Assembly: GCA_964392985.1 (NCBI GenBank)
Contig: CAYMSF010000010.1
Location: 20,554 to 84,553, forward strand
Direction of reading: 5' to 3'
Source: CAYMSF01 sp964392985
Lineage (GTDB): Bacteria; Verrucomicrobiota; Lentisphaeria; Victivallales; Victivallaceae
DNA length: 64,000 bases
The position numbers and the translations under genes are program-made. This document shows, piece by piece, positions 7,207 to 16,834 of the stretch; the first letter of the stretch is position 1, and each line of letters starts with the position of its first letter. The notes beneath the pieces were generated by a model that was not told where the DNA came from, made no database searches, and saw only the letters and a program-made list of their open reading frames with translations.

Positions 7207-9523
7207 CAACGACCTCTTCTTTGGGGTAAGCAACCCGGCTATGATACATGGTGGTAAGCGTTTTCACAAAACTGTCACGAACCTTGGACAACTCCGCGAA
7301 AGTAAGATTCGCGGCATCCAATTGGCCGTCCTTCTGCCGGCGGCGAAAAATTTCGCTGACCATATTCTCAATTTTACTTGCAGTCGGCTTGGGCAAGGTC
7401 CTTGATGCCGCCTCGCAGGCATCTGCCAGGCTTACGAGAATGACTTCCTTGTCACGCGGCAACGGTCCAAGATAACGATATTCCTGTTCTTCAACGGGTT
7501 CACCGGTATCTTTGACATTATCAAGGGCACGCCTATAAAAATAAAAAACCAGATCAGTGCCATGGTGCTGTTGAATGGTATCTCTGATAATTTTACGCAA
7601 TTTGTATTGCAGCGCCAGGTCAATGCCCTCCTTGACATGATTAAGAATAATCAAACTGCTCATGCGCGGATGCAATTCCTGATGTTTTTTTTCTGCATCA
7701 AGATTGTTCTCGGAAAAATATTCCGGTTTTGACAGTTTACCGATATCATGAAAGAGCGCTGCCGCACGGGCTTTAATTGGATTGGCTTTAATTTCTTTCG
7801 CGGCATATTCCGCCAAGGTAGAAACCAGCAGGCTGTGATAAAATGTTCCCGGCGCTTCCAGTTGCAAACGTTTTAACAACGGATGGTTGTAGTCGGAAAA
7901 GACCAGCAGCGACATATTGGTGCTGACATTGAACAGTAATTCAAAAAGAAACGTCAACGTCAAGGCCAGCATTCCGGTTACCAGTCCATTAATTAATGCC
8001 AGTCCGCCTGACCAGAAGAACAGCACCGGTTCAGTTTTAATCCGCCACAGGAGATTGAAATCCAAGATCCAGAACGAGAGAAAAACCACGAGAACACTAC
8101 GCAGAAAAAATGCGCGGTAGTTGGTTGAAGAGCGCACCGCCATGGCGGAAACACAGCACACGACCAGACCTTCAATGGCGATATCAAACGAGTTGCCCAT
8201 GAACATCGCGGTAATCGCTGAAGTAAAAAAACCGACATAAATCGCCACCCGCAAGCCCAGCATCACAGACAGCAATATCGCACTCAACGCCAACGGCACG
8301 GCATTATTCATCATGCCCGGAAAAATCGCAAAGTTTGAACTGAAGAAGAAGAAAAGATCCACCGAAAAGTAATTTATCAGGAGAGAAACAATCACCACCG
8401 TGCCGCAAAGGCAAAGATTCTGGTTGCTCTTCACCACCTCCGGATGAATATGAAACATATAAATACCGATAAAGACCATCAACAGTAAACTCCAGGTCAA
8501 ATCACGGAAGACTGACTGAACTGTAATCGAATCACTGCTGAAGTCCATTGATGCCTTTTGATAAGCGTCAATCAGCGCCAGTTCCCGCAACGTGATAATT
8601 TGTTTCCGGGTAACGAGGGGTTGATGCTTCTTGACATCAATTATTACCGGAGCAACTTGTGCGGACGCCTGCTTGCGGGCGAGGTCGGTTCTACTCTGGT
8701 CGTAACGCAAGTTGCCATTAGCCCCGATAATCTGACTTATGGTCTGGGCGAGGGTTTTCCGTAATTCATTGCGATTGTCCGGGGAGGAATAATATTTAAG
8801 CATGGCTTCAGCGATGCCATCGGCGGCTTCGCCAACGGTCATAATTTCAACGGCTGGTTTGGGATAGCGGTCACGACCGCGCGAATCAACCAGACGGACT
8901 AATTGACCGACTTTATAGTTATTCTTTCCCGTATTGCTGAATAACCCCTGCCCGACGGTCAAATCCAGTTCGTAGAGGAATTTCTTCCATTGCGGTTCAT
9001 CCTGAACCAGGGAATAAAAAATTTTCTGGGTGCGCTCATCAAGCGTGGCGGCTAATTGACTCTGCCAGTTAGCACCGGCGATGAACGGTTTGCCATTTTT
9101 TTCGGATTCAGCCCTGACAACGACAGCGCGGAAAAATTCTTCAACATTCTTCGAGCATTGCTGAGTATCTTCGGGGGAAATTTGAAAATAGAGCGGGACA
9201 GTATCAAGTATCTGCCGTTTTTTTTCCTGAGTTTTCTCCTTGTCCTCATAGGTAAAGTCAATATCGGAAAACATCGTGCGGGGAGCTTCCTGCTTCAATA
9301 CCAGCGGCATGGCCGTGGATTGACGTGTCGGCACAATCAGCATTGAGGCGCAAACCAGCCATAACAACGACAAGAGAAGAATGCCGACGACCTTGGATTG
9401 TTCGGCAACTGCAATCATACGGTTATCTTCGGTCCTCCGTTTTCTGGAGCCGATCAAACCATCCCGCCCCATTCTCCGCCGAACCTGCCAGCGCTCAAAA
9501 TAACTTGTTATAAACTTAAACAT
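7142..9523 (-). CDS. 7TM-HD family phosphodiesterase (PgpH/YqfF-type, probable cyclic-di-AMP hydrolase)
   Basis: A 793-residue inner-membrane protein with the 7TMR-HDED architecture. There is a first membrane segment near residues 43-63, then a large extracytoplasmic domain to about residue 335. A bundle of membrane helices follows (about 345-530), then a cytoplasmic HD domain with FYHSLLVSTLAEYAA and the signature LFHDIGK near residue 590. Characterised relatives (PgpH) hydrolyse cyclic di-AMP. Gene order phoH, this gene, ybeY matches the phoH-yqfF-ybeY order of Firmicutes, which strengthens the assignment. An AGGA ribosome-binding sequence precedes the ATG at 9523. The enzyme activity is inferred from the family. 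Confidence 0.9.
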   Translation of the reverse strand: MFKFITSYFERWQVRRRMGRDGLIGSRKRRTEDNRMIAVAEQSKVVGILLLSLLWLVCASMLIVPTRQSTAMPLVLKQEAPRTMFSDIDFTYEDKEKTQEKKRQILDTVPLYFQISPEDTQQCSKNVEEFFRAVVVRAESEKNGKPFIAGANWQSQLAATLDERTQKIFYSLVQDEPQWKKFLYELDLTVGQGLFSNTGKNNYKVGQLVRLVDSRGRDRYPKPAVEIMTVGEAADGIAEAMLKYYSSPDNRNELRKTLAQTISQIIGANGNLRYDQSRTDLARKQASAQVAPVIIDVKKHQPLVTRKQIITLRELALIDAYQKASMDFSSDSITVQSVFRDLTWSLLLMVFIGIYMFHIHPEVVKSNQNLCLCGTVVIVSLLINYFSVDLFFFFSSNFAIFPGMMNNAVPLALSAILLSVMLGLRVAIYVGFFTSAITAMFMGNSFDIAIEGLVVCCVSAMAVRSSTNYRAFFLRSVLVVFLSFWILDFNLLWRIKTEPVLFFWSGGLALINGLVTGMLALTLTFLFELLFNVSTNMSLLVFSDYNHPLLKRLQLEAPGTFYHSLLVSTLAEYAAKEIKANPIKARAAALFHDIGKLSKPEYFSENNLDAEKKHQELHPRMSSLIILNHVKEGIDLALQYKLRKIIRDTIQQHHGTDLVFYFYRRALDNVKDTGEPVEEQEYRYLGPLPRDKEVILVSLADACEAASRTLPKPTASKIENMVSEIFRRRQKDGQLDAANLTFAELSKVRDSFVKTLTTMYHSRVAYPKEEVVDEDNLFMENKNITDAEPKTAE

Positions 9524-9552
9524 CTTTTCCTGTCAGCGGTAATTGCGGACAC

Positions 9553-10512
9553 TCAAACTATCTCCGCCTGATAAGCGTTGATTATCTTCTCTACCAATGC
9601 GTGACGCACGACATCTTTAGTTGAAAACCGGCAAAAGGCGATTTCTGTAATTTTATTTAATGTTTTCTCTGCATGAATTAAACCGGACTTTTCATTCCGT
9701 CCCAGGTCAGTTTGAGTCGGGTCGCCGGTGATGACACACTGTGAATCAAAACCCAGCCGGGTCAAGAACATCAACATTTGCTCTTCTGTCGTATTCTGGG
9801 CTTCATCAAGAATGACAAAAGCATGATTCAACGTCCGGCCACGCATAAATGCCAGTGGCGCCACTTCAATAATATTGCGTTCAATCAGGGAAGTCGCTTC
9901 CTCAAAAGTAATCATATCGTATAAGGCATCATAAAGCGGACGCAAGTAAGGCAATATTTTCTCTTCAAGATTGCCAGGCAGAAAACCCAGATTTTCGCCG
10001 GCTTCTTTCGCCGGCCGGGTGAGAATGATTCTGCTGCAATCGCCTTTGAGCAACGTTGAAATCGCCATTGCCATCGCCAGATAGGTTTTGCCGGTTCCGG
10101 CGGGACCAATACCGAAGACAATGTCGTGTTCACGAATCGCCCGCAAGTAATCCAATTGCGCTTTGCTGCGCGGAACAACATCACGTTTTTTGGCGCCGAC
10201 AGGAATACGTTCAGTAAATAAAAGTTTTAAATCATCCTGGCGGTGTTCGCGGAAAGCTTTGAGTGTCTGCTCAAAATCGTTCTGGTCGAGATGGCGTTTG
10301 CACAAAAAATAAACCCGGGACAACTCCTGGAGGAACTCCATACCGCGCGTGACTTTCTCACGCGTTCCGGAGAGTTTTACCCAGAAATCCCGGGATACCA
10401 TGGAAACTTGCAACTGGTCTTCCGCCTGTTTAAGGTTCTTTACCAGTCGTCCGGCAAACGCTTCATTTGGCGTCAGACCGTTTTCAAAATAAAATTTTTC
10501 TTCAACCGGCAT
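9553..10512 (-). CDS. phoH: PhoH family ATPase
   Basis: A 319-residue PhoH/YbeZ-type cytoplasmic P-loop ATPase. Walker A is GIGPAGTGKTYLA at about residues 134-146, Walker B is FVILDEAQN, and CVITGDPTQTDLG follows as in the family. The N-terminal 110 residues match the KH-like YbeZ extension. PhoH proteins act with YbeY in RNA processing. It sits 29 bases upstream of the HD-protein gene and 11 bases downstream of the LysM lipoprotein gene. No good Shine-Dalgarno sequence precedes the ATG. Instead an inverted repeat, attacca at 10511-10517 and tggtaat at 10527-10533, covers the start codon and the end of the previous gene, so translation may depend on coupling. Confidence 0.95.
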   Translation of the reverse strand: MPVEEKFYFENGLTPNEAFAGRLVKNLKQAEDQLQVSMVSRDFWVKLSGTREKVTRGMEFLQELSRVYFLCKRHLDQNDFEQTLKAFREHRQDDLKLLFTERIPVGAKKRDVVPRSKAQLDYLRAIREHDIVFGIGPAGTGKTYLAMAMAISTLLKGDCSRIILTRPAKEAGENLGFLPGNLEEKILPYLRPLYDALYDMITFEEATSLIERNIIEVAPLAFMRGRTLNHAFVILDEAQNTTEEQMLMFLTRLGFDSQCVITGDPTQTDLGRNEKSGLIHAEKTLNKITEIAFCRFSTKDVVRHALVEKIINAYQAEIV

Positions 10513-10523
10513 TACCAGAGTGA

Positions 10524-11057
10524 TTATGGTAATGGAATCTGTAATTTCATGCCCGGAACAACTTTATCGGAACCCTTCAGCACGCCTTGATTGGCATCCT
10601 TGATTTTCTGTACGCCATTGCCGCTATTATAGAATTTCTTGGCAATCTTCCACAAGCTGTCATTTTTCGCGACGGTATAACTCTGAGCATTGGCAAGTCC
10701 GGCATCTTTTACCGGTGCGGCGGCATCAAGGGCAGGTTCCGGAGAGACTGGCGTTGCGGCAGGAGCGGTTGCGCCTGTATCGGTTACGGCTGCAGGTTCG
10801 GTTGTCGTTATGGCTTTATCCGGAGTTGCGACAGAAGCATCGGTTTCAGTACCGGGAGTTACTTCGCCTTTGTCGTAAGGTGTCGGATTTAAAATTTTAT
10901 CAGGAGGAATTGCTTGCGGTTCCGACCATGATCTGTAGTTTTTCTTTATATACTTCTGCCATTCCTGTTCTTCCGCGCCAATCGGTTTCTGCGCCAACTG
11001 CGGTGCGCATCCGTAGCAACATGCCAGTACACCAACCATTATTACTAAACGCCTCAT
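10524..11057 (-). CDS. LysM-domain lipoprotein
   Basis: A 177-residue probable lipoprotein. The N-terminus is a short positively charged stretch, a hydrophobic core (LVIMVGVLACCYGC) and a lipobox-like Cys. A low-complexity Ala/Thr/Pro/Val linker follows (about residues 55-120), then one LysM domain at the C-terminus (YTVAKNDSLWKIAKKFYN and GMKLQIPLP). LysM binds peptidoglycan glycan chains, so the protein probably tethers membrane and wall. I chose ATG at 11057 because AAGGAGG stands six bases before it; reading on to 11093 adds 12 residues ahead of the signal peptide. It heads the leftward phoH cluster. Confidence 0.85.
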   Translation of the reverse strand: MRRLVIMVGVLACCYGCAPQLAQKPIGAEEQEWQKYIKKNYRSWSEPQAIPPDKILNPTPYDKGEVTPGTETDASVATPDKAITTTEPAAVTDTGATAPAATPVSPEPALDAAAPVKDAGLANAQSYTVAKNDSLWKIAKKFYNSGNGVQKIKDANQGVLKGSDKVVPGMKLQIPLP

Positions 11058-11230
11058 CTGATGCCTCCTTAATTTTAACCTTATTTTCTTCAAGGTAGTT
11101 TGATAAAATAGCTAAAATTTCCGCAAACATTGCGAAAAATCTATAACATGGTATATACTATAAACTAACAAAGCTTCAAAGCAAGAGCAGAAACAGAAAA
11201 ATCATCCATAGTTCTTACTGTCCAAAACGA

Positions 11231-12772
11231 TTATTTCTTTTCCGCCAAGACTAGATTCAACATTTTTTCGGTTGCCTTGATGGCGGCGACCATCTGGTCA
11301 CTGTCAACGCCGATAGTCACCAGCGCCGCTCCTGAAAGATTTTCCCAGGTAATAGTTGTTTCCACCAGCGCATCGGTCTTGCCGCCGGGTGGTATTCTCA
11401 CCTCATAATCAAGCAGGCGCGGGAAAGTAAGGTCAACCTGTTTCAAGGCTTTGCGCAACGCTTTGACAAACGCATCATATCCGCCGTCCCCGGTTGACTC
11501 AGCCGCGAGAAGACGCTTACGGTATTTGACCTCAATTTCGGCATGGGGAATCTCGCCGCGTCTGGTGGTAATGCTGTAATTAGTAACTTCCACCTGACTG
11601 CGAATCGGCGATTTGAGAATACTGGAAATGATAAACGGTAAATCCTCCGGAGTAATGCTTTTCTTTTTATCGCCAAGTCGCACCACTTCCATCAACACTT
11701 TGTCGCGGGTTGCTTTATCCAGTTCCAGCCCCATTGCTTCAAGATTTTTATCAACAGATGCTTTGCCGCTGAGTTTGCCGAGGGCATAACGGCGTTTTCT
11801 GCCGAAACGTTCCGGCAACAGCGGATTAGCGTAAAGATTGCCTTTTTTGTCCCCGTCAGCATGTACGCCGCAAGTTTGCGTAAATACGTCACCGCCGACA
11901 ATCGGAGTATTCCATGCGGTGCGTTTACCCGAGATGGACTGAACTACAACGGAAGCGTGCTGCAGTTGTTTTTCACAGATGTGTGTCCGTCGTGTCGTCA
12001 TATCGTGAATTGCAGCGGCAATTTCGCAGAGCGACTGATTGCCGGTACGTTCGCCGAGCCCGTTGACGGTGGTATGAATACCGTTAATTCCGGCATTAAC
12101 CGCCGCCAGCGAGTTTGCTGTCGCCAGACCGTAATCGTTGTGTCCATGAAAGTCTAAATGTAAATTCGGGAATGCGTTATGCATCCAATTCAGATATGTA
12201 GTCATCAACTCCGGATTCATGATTCCAAGGGTATCAGGCAGCATAATTCTTTCGACTTTATGTTCCTGCAACCGTTTAATGAAGGAGTAAAGATACTGAA
12301 AATTCTCTTTCATGCCGCCTGACCAGTCTTCGAGGTAAACATTAACTTTCAGTCCTTTACTGACCGCGTAATCAATTTCCTGACACACCTGGTCGTAATG
12401 CAGTTCCGGCAGTTTGCCCAGTTGAATACGGCAGTGGCGTTCTGACCCCTTGGTCAATAAGTTTATGACCTTGCCGCCGGCGGCTGCAATCCAGTCCACC
12501 GATTTTCCCTGATCAACAAATCCAAGAATCTCCACCCGTTCAAGCAGATTACGTTTCTTCGCCCAACGGAATATACCGGACGCGCCTTCATGTTCTCCGG
12601 CAGAGACGCGCGCAGAACCAACTTCAATCCGGTCAACACGAACATTAATTAACAGCAACCGGGCAATTTGTTCTTTTTCTGCAGGAGTATAGGCAACCCC
12701 GGGAGTCTGCTCGCCGTCCCGCAGGGTTGTGTCTAAAATTTCCACATAACGATTAAACCGGTTCTGTATCAT
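11231..12772 (-). CDS. 2-isopropylmalate/citramalate synthase family protein
   Basis: A 513-residue member of the LeuA/CimA family, condensing acetyl-CoA with a 2-oxoacid (2-oxoisovalerate or pyruvate) in leucine or isoleucine synthesis. The catalytic TIM barrel begins with EILDTTLRDGEQTPG, and the metal site is HGHNDYGLA. The carboxy-terminal LeuA regulatory dimerisation domain is present (about residues 390-510), suggesting feedback control. Sequence alone does not separate citramalate from isopropylmalate synthase; the pattern is closest to the group often labelled citramalate synthase. ATG at 12772 has TGGAG six bases upstream and places the conserved barrel strand right at the N-terminus; ATG at 12811 also has a GGAGAG and is possible. 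No leuB/C/D genes are nearby. Confidence 0.85.
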   Translation of the reverse strand: MIQNRFNRYVEILDTTLRDGEQTPGVAYTPAEKEQIARLLLINVRVDRIEVGSARVSAGEHEGASGIFRWAKKRNLLERVEILGFVDQGKSVDWIAAAGGKVINLLTKGSERHCRIQLGKLPELHYDQVCQEIDYAVSKGLKVNVYLEDWSGGMKENFQYLYSFIKRLQEHKVERIMLPDTLGIMNPELMTTYLNWMHNAFPNLHLDFHGHNDYGLATANSLAAVNAGINGIHTTVNGLGERTGNQSLCEIAAAIHDMTTRRTHICEKQLQHASVVVQSISGKRTAWNTPIVGGDVFTQTCGVHADGDKKGNLYANPLLPERFGRKRRYALGKLSGKASVDKNLEAMGLELDKATRDKVLMEVVRLGDKKKSITPEDLPFIISSILKSPIRSQVEVTNYSITTRRGEIPHAEIEVKYRKRLLAAESTGDGGYDAFVKALRKALKQVDLTFPRLLDYEVRIPPGGKTDALVETTITWENLSGAALVTIGVDSDQMVAAIKATEKMLNLVLAEKK

Positions 12773-13042
12773 AGCATGCTCCAGATAAACAATGCCGTCA
12801 TTGTTAAACAACTCTCCGGAATAATTTTCCGGTGTTATTTTTCACCAATTAATTTTTAATAATCAAATTCGAAGCTGTTTACAAAATTATCACGAAAAAA
12901 TCACAGCGAAAAAAGATACTCCTGTTTGGCACAAAAGCAAGATATGCTTTTTCTTTTATTATAAATTAACCGTTCTGTCCGGCGGGAATTAAATTTGATG
13001 TTATACAACTAATTTTTCAATATTTCTGTGGCAAACCGCAGT

Positions 13043-13885
13043 CTATTTTTTCGTTTTTCCAACGTATTTGGTCGCGGTTTTTTCTTTCGAATAGATTTCG
13101 CCGAGACCACGTTTGATTTTCGCCCGGTTATAATATTCCATCGCCTGTGGCAAAATTTTCCTCAATTCATCAAGTCGTTTCGCGCCGTCAGGATGAGTGG
13201 AGAAAAATTCCGCCAACGCACCAGTCTGACTCAGCTTGCTGAATTTGTCCCAAAACGCCAGGGCCGCCTGCGGATCATAACCGGCTTTAGCCATCAAAAT
13301 AAGCCCAAGCTGGTCGGCTTCATATTCATGCGTTCTACTGTAAGGTAAAATCGCACCAACGTTTGTCACCATACCATACGCCTCTTGAGCGCCGGCTTGA
13401 CTGGTTACGACAGAGAGCGCCACTGCTCCAATTCCCTGAACGATGCCTTGCGACATTCGTTCGCCGGCATGACGGGCAATGGCATGACCGATTTCATGTC
13501 CGACGACAGCCGCAAGTTCGGCATCATTATCGAAGTATGGAAAAATTCCGCTCGTTGCGGCGACCTTTCCGCCCGGCAGACAAAAGGCGTTGGGTTCCGC
13601 CAGTTCAAACACTTTAAACTCCCAATTATAATCCGGTTTATCGGCCACATCCGAAAGATTTCTGCCCACGCGGTTCAGTGCATCGTTCATAAATTTATTT
13701 TTTGACACTTTGGTCTGTTTAGACATCTCCTGCCAGGCTTCCTCGCCCATTTGCGTTTCGGAGGACTCGCCCGTAACAATAAATTGGCTGCGCCCGGTAA
13801 ATGGCACACTTTGGCAACCGGTCATTCCGACCGATGCAATGAGCAAAATCAGTAAAATCAAGGTGTTATAAAATATTTTCCGCAT
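13043..13885 (-). CDS. M48 family metalloprotease lipoprotein
   Basis: A 280-residue periplasmic M48 peptidase of the LoiP/BepA-like group. The signal peptide ends in a lipobox (GMTGC at about residues 20-24), so it is probably membrane-anchored. The zinc site is HEIGHAIARH, with the downstream glutamate in THEYEADQLG. No TPR extension is present, so it is shorter than BepA. Relatives degrade misfolded outer-membrane proteins. It follows rsmI on the same strand with about 118 bases between, and 230 AT-rich bases separate it from the synthase gene downstream. No strong ribosome-binding site is seen. Confidence 0.9.
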   Translation of the reverse strand: MRKIFYNTLILLILLIASVGMTGCQSVPFTGRSQFIVTGESSETQMGEEAWQEMSKQTKVSKNKFMNDALNRVGRNLSDVADKPDYNWEFKVFELAEPNAFCLPGGKVAATSGIFPYFDNDAELAAVVGHEIGHAIARHAGERMSQGIVQGIGAVALSVVTSQAGAQEAYGMVTNVGAILPYSRTHEYEADQLGLILMAKAGYDPQAALAFWDKFSKLSQTGALAEFFSTHPDGAKRLDELRKILPQAMEYYNRAKIKRGLGEIYSKEKTATKYVGKTKK

Positions 13886-14003
13886 TATTCAGTTCTATCA
13901 GTTTTGAGTATTAATTCCATAAATACCAAGCTGAGAATATACCGCAGGAACTGGCAAAAAACAAGCTGGAATAACGATTCACAGGGCGGGGGTTCGTTGT
14001 ATA

Positions 14004-14729
14004 TTACTCTTCCATATCCTGTTGTAAACCGGAGCGTTCCTGCTTTCTAGGATTGATGATAAAAACACACTCGCCTTTCCACTTTTTATTGACAGTAGCG
14101 GCTTGAACTTCAGCGGCTGTACCGCGGCAGACTTCTTCAAACGCTTTAGTCGCCTCCCGGATAACCGCGATTGCAGTGTCGCCACCAATAGTTGTGACAA
14201 TCTCGTCAATTAATTTAGCGGTGCGATGTGGAGATTCGAATACAATGCAGGTTTTGTCTTCCGCGGCAATCTGCTGCAACGCCACCGACCGCCTGCCGGA
14301 TTTCACCGGCAGAAAACCATAAAAAACAAACCGGTCAATCGGCAATGCGGCAGCAGTAACCGCGAAAGTTACCGCAGACACCCCGGGAATGACTATTGGC
14401 GATATACCAACCTTGATGGCCTCGCGAGCAAGCAGAAAACCCGGGTCTGCGATGCCTGGCGTACCGGCATCAGAAACCATCGCCACGGATTTGCCGGATT
14501 TTACCATTTCGAGCAAATCACCGGTTTTATGATGTTCATTAAAAGCGTGGTAACTGACCATGCGGGTATGAATATCATAACGTTCCAAAAGAATCCGGGT
14601 ATGCCGGGTATCCTCCGCGGCAATAATATCTACCTCTTTGAGTATTCGCAACGCCCGCAAGGTTATATCCTCAAGATTACCGATAGGCGTGGCAACAAGA
14701 TACAATTTACCTTCAACTGGTTTTTCCAT
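14004..14729 (-). CDS. rsmI: 16S rRNA (cytidine(1402)-2'-O)-methyltransferase RsmI
   Basis: A 241-residue tetrapyrrole-methylase-fold enzyme that 2'-O-methylates C1402 of 16S rRNA. Diagnostic motifs are LVATPIGNLEDIT, AAEDTRHTR, VSDAGTPGIADPG and VIPGVSA. Its length is shorter than E. coli RsmI because the C-terminal extension is missing, as in many phyla. It reads divergently from the RluB-type gene across a 177-base intergenic region. Confidence 0.95.
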   Translation of the reverse strand: MEKPVEGKLYLVATPIGNLEDITLRALRILKEVDIIAAEDTRHTRILLERYDIHTRMVSYHAFNEHHKTGDLLEMVKSGKSVAMVSDAGTPGIADPGFLLAREAIKVGISPIVIPGVSAVTFAVTAAALPIDRFVFYGFLPVKSGRRSVALQQIAAEDKTCIVFESPHRTAKLIDEIVTTIGGDTAIAVIREATKAFEEVCRGTAAEVQAATVNKKWKGECVFIINPRKQERSGLQQDMEE

Positions 14730-14834
14730 ATTATCTCTAATTCGCTCCTTTACAAAACCAGCCCGAAATGGTAGGTTACCAACAATTGTTTTGAACTAAG
14801 GAACTGTTACAAAATAATTGTATTACTTGCAACG

Positions 14835-14874
14835 GTTTGCAGACATTGCAAACATTTTGCGGAAACACCATAAA
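14835..14874 (+). promoter_or_regulatory. candidate promoter with overlapping palindromic operator
   Basis: A perfect 7-5-7 inverted repeat, gtttgca at 14835-14841 and tgcaaac at 14847-14853, overlaps a possible -35 TTGCAA at 14846-14851. A CATAAA -10 lies 17 bases further on at 14869-14874. It would drive the pseudouridine synthase gene that starts 32 bases downstream of the -10. The -10 is weak; the palindrome is the firmer observation. Confidence 0.35.
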
Positions 14875-14906
14875 CATAGTGTCAAAGCTGGTAAATTACA
14901 GTAATA

Positions 14907-15656
14907 ATGGAAAAAAATCAAGAAATTTTAGCAGAAGAAAAAATTGATGCCGTCTCTCTGTCACATTATTTAAGCGCGGCCGGAGTGGCATCGCGGCGCA
15001 AATGCACTGAAATGGTTAAAGCCGGAATGATAACTGTTAATAGCGTCATTGTTACTGAACCGGGATTCAAAGTGAATAACATGGCACAAGTCCGCTGTCA
15101 AGGCAAAGATATAAAGCCTACCGCCGGACGTATTTATATAATGTTGAACAAACCGCCCGGCTATGTTTGCAGCAGCTCAGACCCTCACGCAACAAAATTA
15201 GCCCTGGATCTGGTAAACATTCCGGATGCAAGATTATTTTCCGCCGGTCGTTTGGATTGCGACAGCGAAGGCTTGTTGATAATCACTAACGATGGCAATT
15301 ATGCCGATAAATTGACTCATCCCCGCTATGAAGTTTGCAAAACCTACCACGTTCTCGTTAATGAACCGATTGCAGAAACGGAATTACGAAGACTTCGCGC
15401 TGGAATAATTGACGATGGCGAAAAACTTAAGCCCGAATCGATTGAATGTATCGGCAAATGTCAATATCGCCTCATTTTGAATGAAGGCAAAAAACGCGAA
15501 ATTCGCCGTTTACTGGGTGCCGTCGGGAAAGATACTTTACAATTGCAGCGCGTTGCCATCGGCAAATTGCTTCTAGGTAATCTGCCAGTAGGTTCATGGC
15601 GCCACCTGACTCAGAATGAAGTTGATTTGAGCATGATATCAGACATTAAACCATGA
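14907..15656 (+). CDS. pseudouridine synthase, RluB/RsuA family
   Basis: A 249-residue rRNA pseudouridine synthase of the RsuA/RluB/E/F group. An N-terminal S4 RNA-binding domain (LSHYLSAAGVASRRKCTEMV) is followed by the catalytic domain with IMLNKPPGYVCSSSD and the active-site motif GRLDCDSEGLLIITNDG, whose Asp is catalytic. Then come CKTYHVLV and GKKREIRRLL. The S4 domain plus length favour RluB/RsuA over RluE. It reads away from rsmI, another rRNA modification gene, so the intergenic region may coordinate both. Confidence 0.92.
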   Translation: MEKNQEILAEEKIDAVSLSHYLSAAGVASRRKCTEMVKAGMITVNSVIVTEPGFKVNNMAQVRCQGKDIKPTAGRIYIMLNKPPGYVCSSSDPHATKLALDLVNIPDARLFSAGRLDCDSEGLLIITNDGNYADKLTHPRYEVCKTYHVLVNEPIAETELRRLRAGIIDDGEKLKPESIECIGKCQYRLILNEGKKREIRRLLGAVGKDTLQLQRVAIGKLLLGNLPVGSWRHLTQNEVDLSMISDIKP

Positions 15657-15685
15657 CTTTATTACTAAAAAAGCTAAAACAAGAC

Positions 15686-15714
15686 TTGATTTATAATATC
15701 AACCGGTTTATAAT
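15686..15714 (+). promoter_or_regulatory. sigma-70-type promoter for the Gfo/Idh/MocA gene
   Basis: TTGATT at 15686-15691 and a consensus TATAAT at 15709-15714 are separated by exactly 17 bases. The downstream gene starts at 15780, leaving a leader of roughly 60 bases with AAGG about six bases before the ATG. Confidence 0.65.
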
Positions 15715-15779
15715 TATTTCGTGTCAAAGATTAACAAGATTGGATGCAGCAATGCGGAATTTATATAAAAAGGTAAAAA

Positions 15780-16826
15780 ATGAAAACGATTAAGTGCGGA
15801 GTTATCGGTTGCGGTGTAATAGCGCCTTCACATATTGAAAGCTTTAAGTTTCTGGACGGTGTCGAAGTAAAATGGGTTTGCGATTTGGTTATTGAAAAAG
15901 CGCTCAAAATGGCAGAACAGTATGGCATTCCGAATACCTCAACTGATTATCATGAAGTTCTCCATGACCCGGAAGTTGATTGTATCGCGGTGTGCACTGA
16001 TCACGGCAGTCATGCGCAAATTGTGGTTGACGCCCTTGACCATAAAAAACACGTTATCTGCGAGAAATCTCTCGGGCGCACACTTGAGTGTTTAAAAAAA
16101 ATGATGGTGGCGCACCGTCGCAATCCGGAACTGGCTTTCGGCGGTATTTTTCAACACCGTCATGAAGCGGTCAACAAGGTATTGAAACAGTTGATTGATG
16201 AAAACGCATTCGGCACGATCACTACCGTAAATACGAACAGTAACTGTATCCGCACCAATGAATATTATCTTGCGGATGCCTGGCGCGGCACCTGGGCGCA
16301 GGAAGGTGGCTCAGTATTAATAAATCAGGCAATTCATTATATTGACTTGATTAACTGGCTGCTTGGCGGTATTGAAGAACTTTCCGCGCGCTGGGCAAAT
16401 ATTACCCATCAAGGCGTTATTGAAACGGAAGATAGCGCGGCTTTTGCCATAAAATTTAAACGCGGCATGCTCGGGGCTGTTACTGCGACCGCATCCAGCG
16501 CCGCCAACTGGCGCCATTCATTCTCCATCAGTGGAACCGAAGGCTATCTGGAATATGTAAATCTTAAAGTAACCCATTTGGAGTTTACGGATAAATCTAG
16601 ACAAGAGGAAGTAGAAAAACGCTTTGCCGCTTGTGAAATTGATGCAGCGCTTCAGTCGGGCAAAGTTTATTATGGCGGTGGTCATCCAGCCCAAATTAAA
16701 GACTTTGTACAGGCAATCCGCGAAAAACGCCAACCGTTTGTAACGGCGGAATCTGCCGCAGAAACCGTTAAAGTTGTCCTGGCTTGTTACGAATCCAGCA
16801 AAACCGGGCAGTGGGTGAAACCGTAA
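15780..16826 (+). CDS. Gfo/Idh/MocA family oxidoreductase
   Basis: A 348-residue NAD(P)-dependent sugar-type oxidoreductase. The Rossmann fold starts with GVIGCGVIAPSHIESF, and the EKS motif of the family occurs as ICEKSLGRT. The C-terminal substrate domain includes GGSVLINQAIHYIDLINWL with the conserved His of HxxD (here HYID). The substrate cannot be told; members act on inositols, amino sugars and other cyclic polyols. It has its own promoter and a convergent neighbour (murE) only eight bases past its stop. It is probably monocistronic. Confidence 0.92.
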   Translation: MKTIKCGVIGCGVIAPSHIESFKFLDGVEVKWVCDLVIEKALKMAEQYGIPNTSTDYHEVLHDPEVDCIAVCTDHGSHAQIVVDALDHKKHVICEKSLGRTLECLKKMMVAHRRNPELAFGGIFQHRHEAVNKVLKQLIDENAFGTITTVNTNSNCIRTNEYYLADAWRGTWAQEGGSVLINQAIHYIDLINWLLGGIEELSARWANITHQGVIETEDSAAFAIKFKRGMLGAVTATASSAANWRHSFSISGTEGYLEYVNLKVTHLEFTDKSRQEEVEKRFAACEIDAALQSGKVYYGGGHPAQIKDFVQAIREKRQPFVTAESAAETVKVVLACYESSKTGQWVKP

Positions 16827-16834
16827 GTTTGCAA

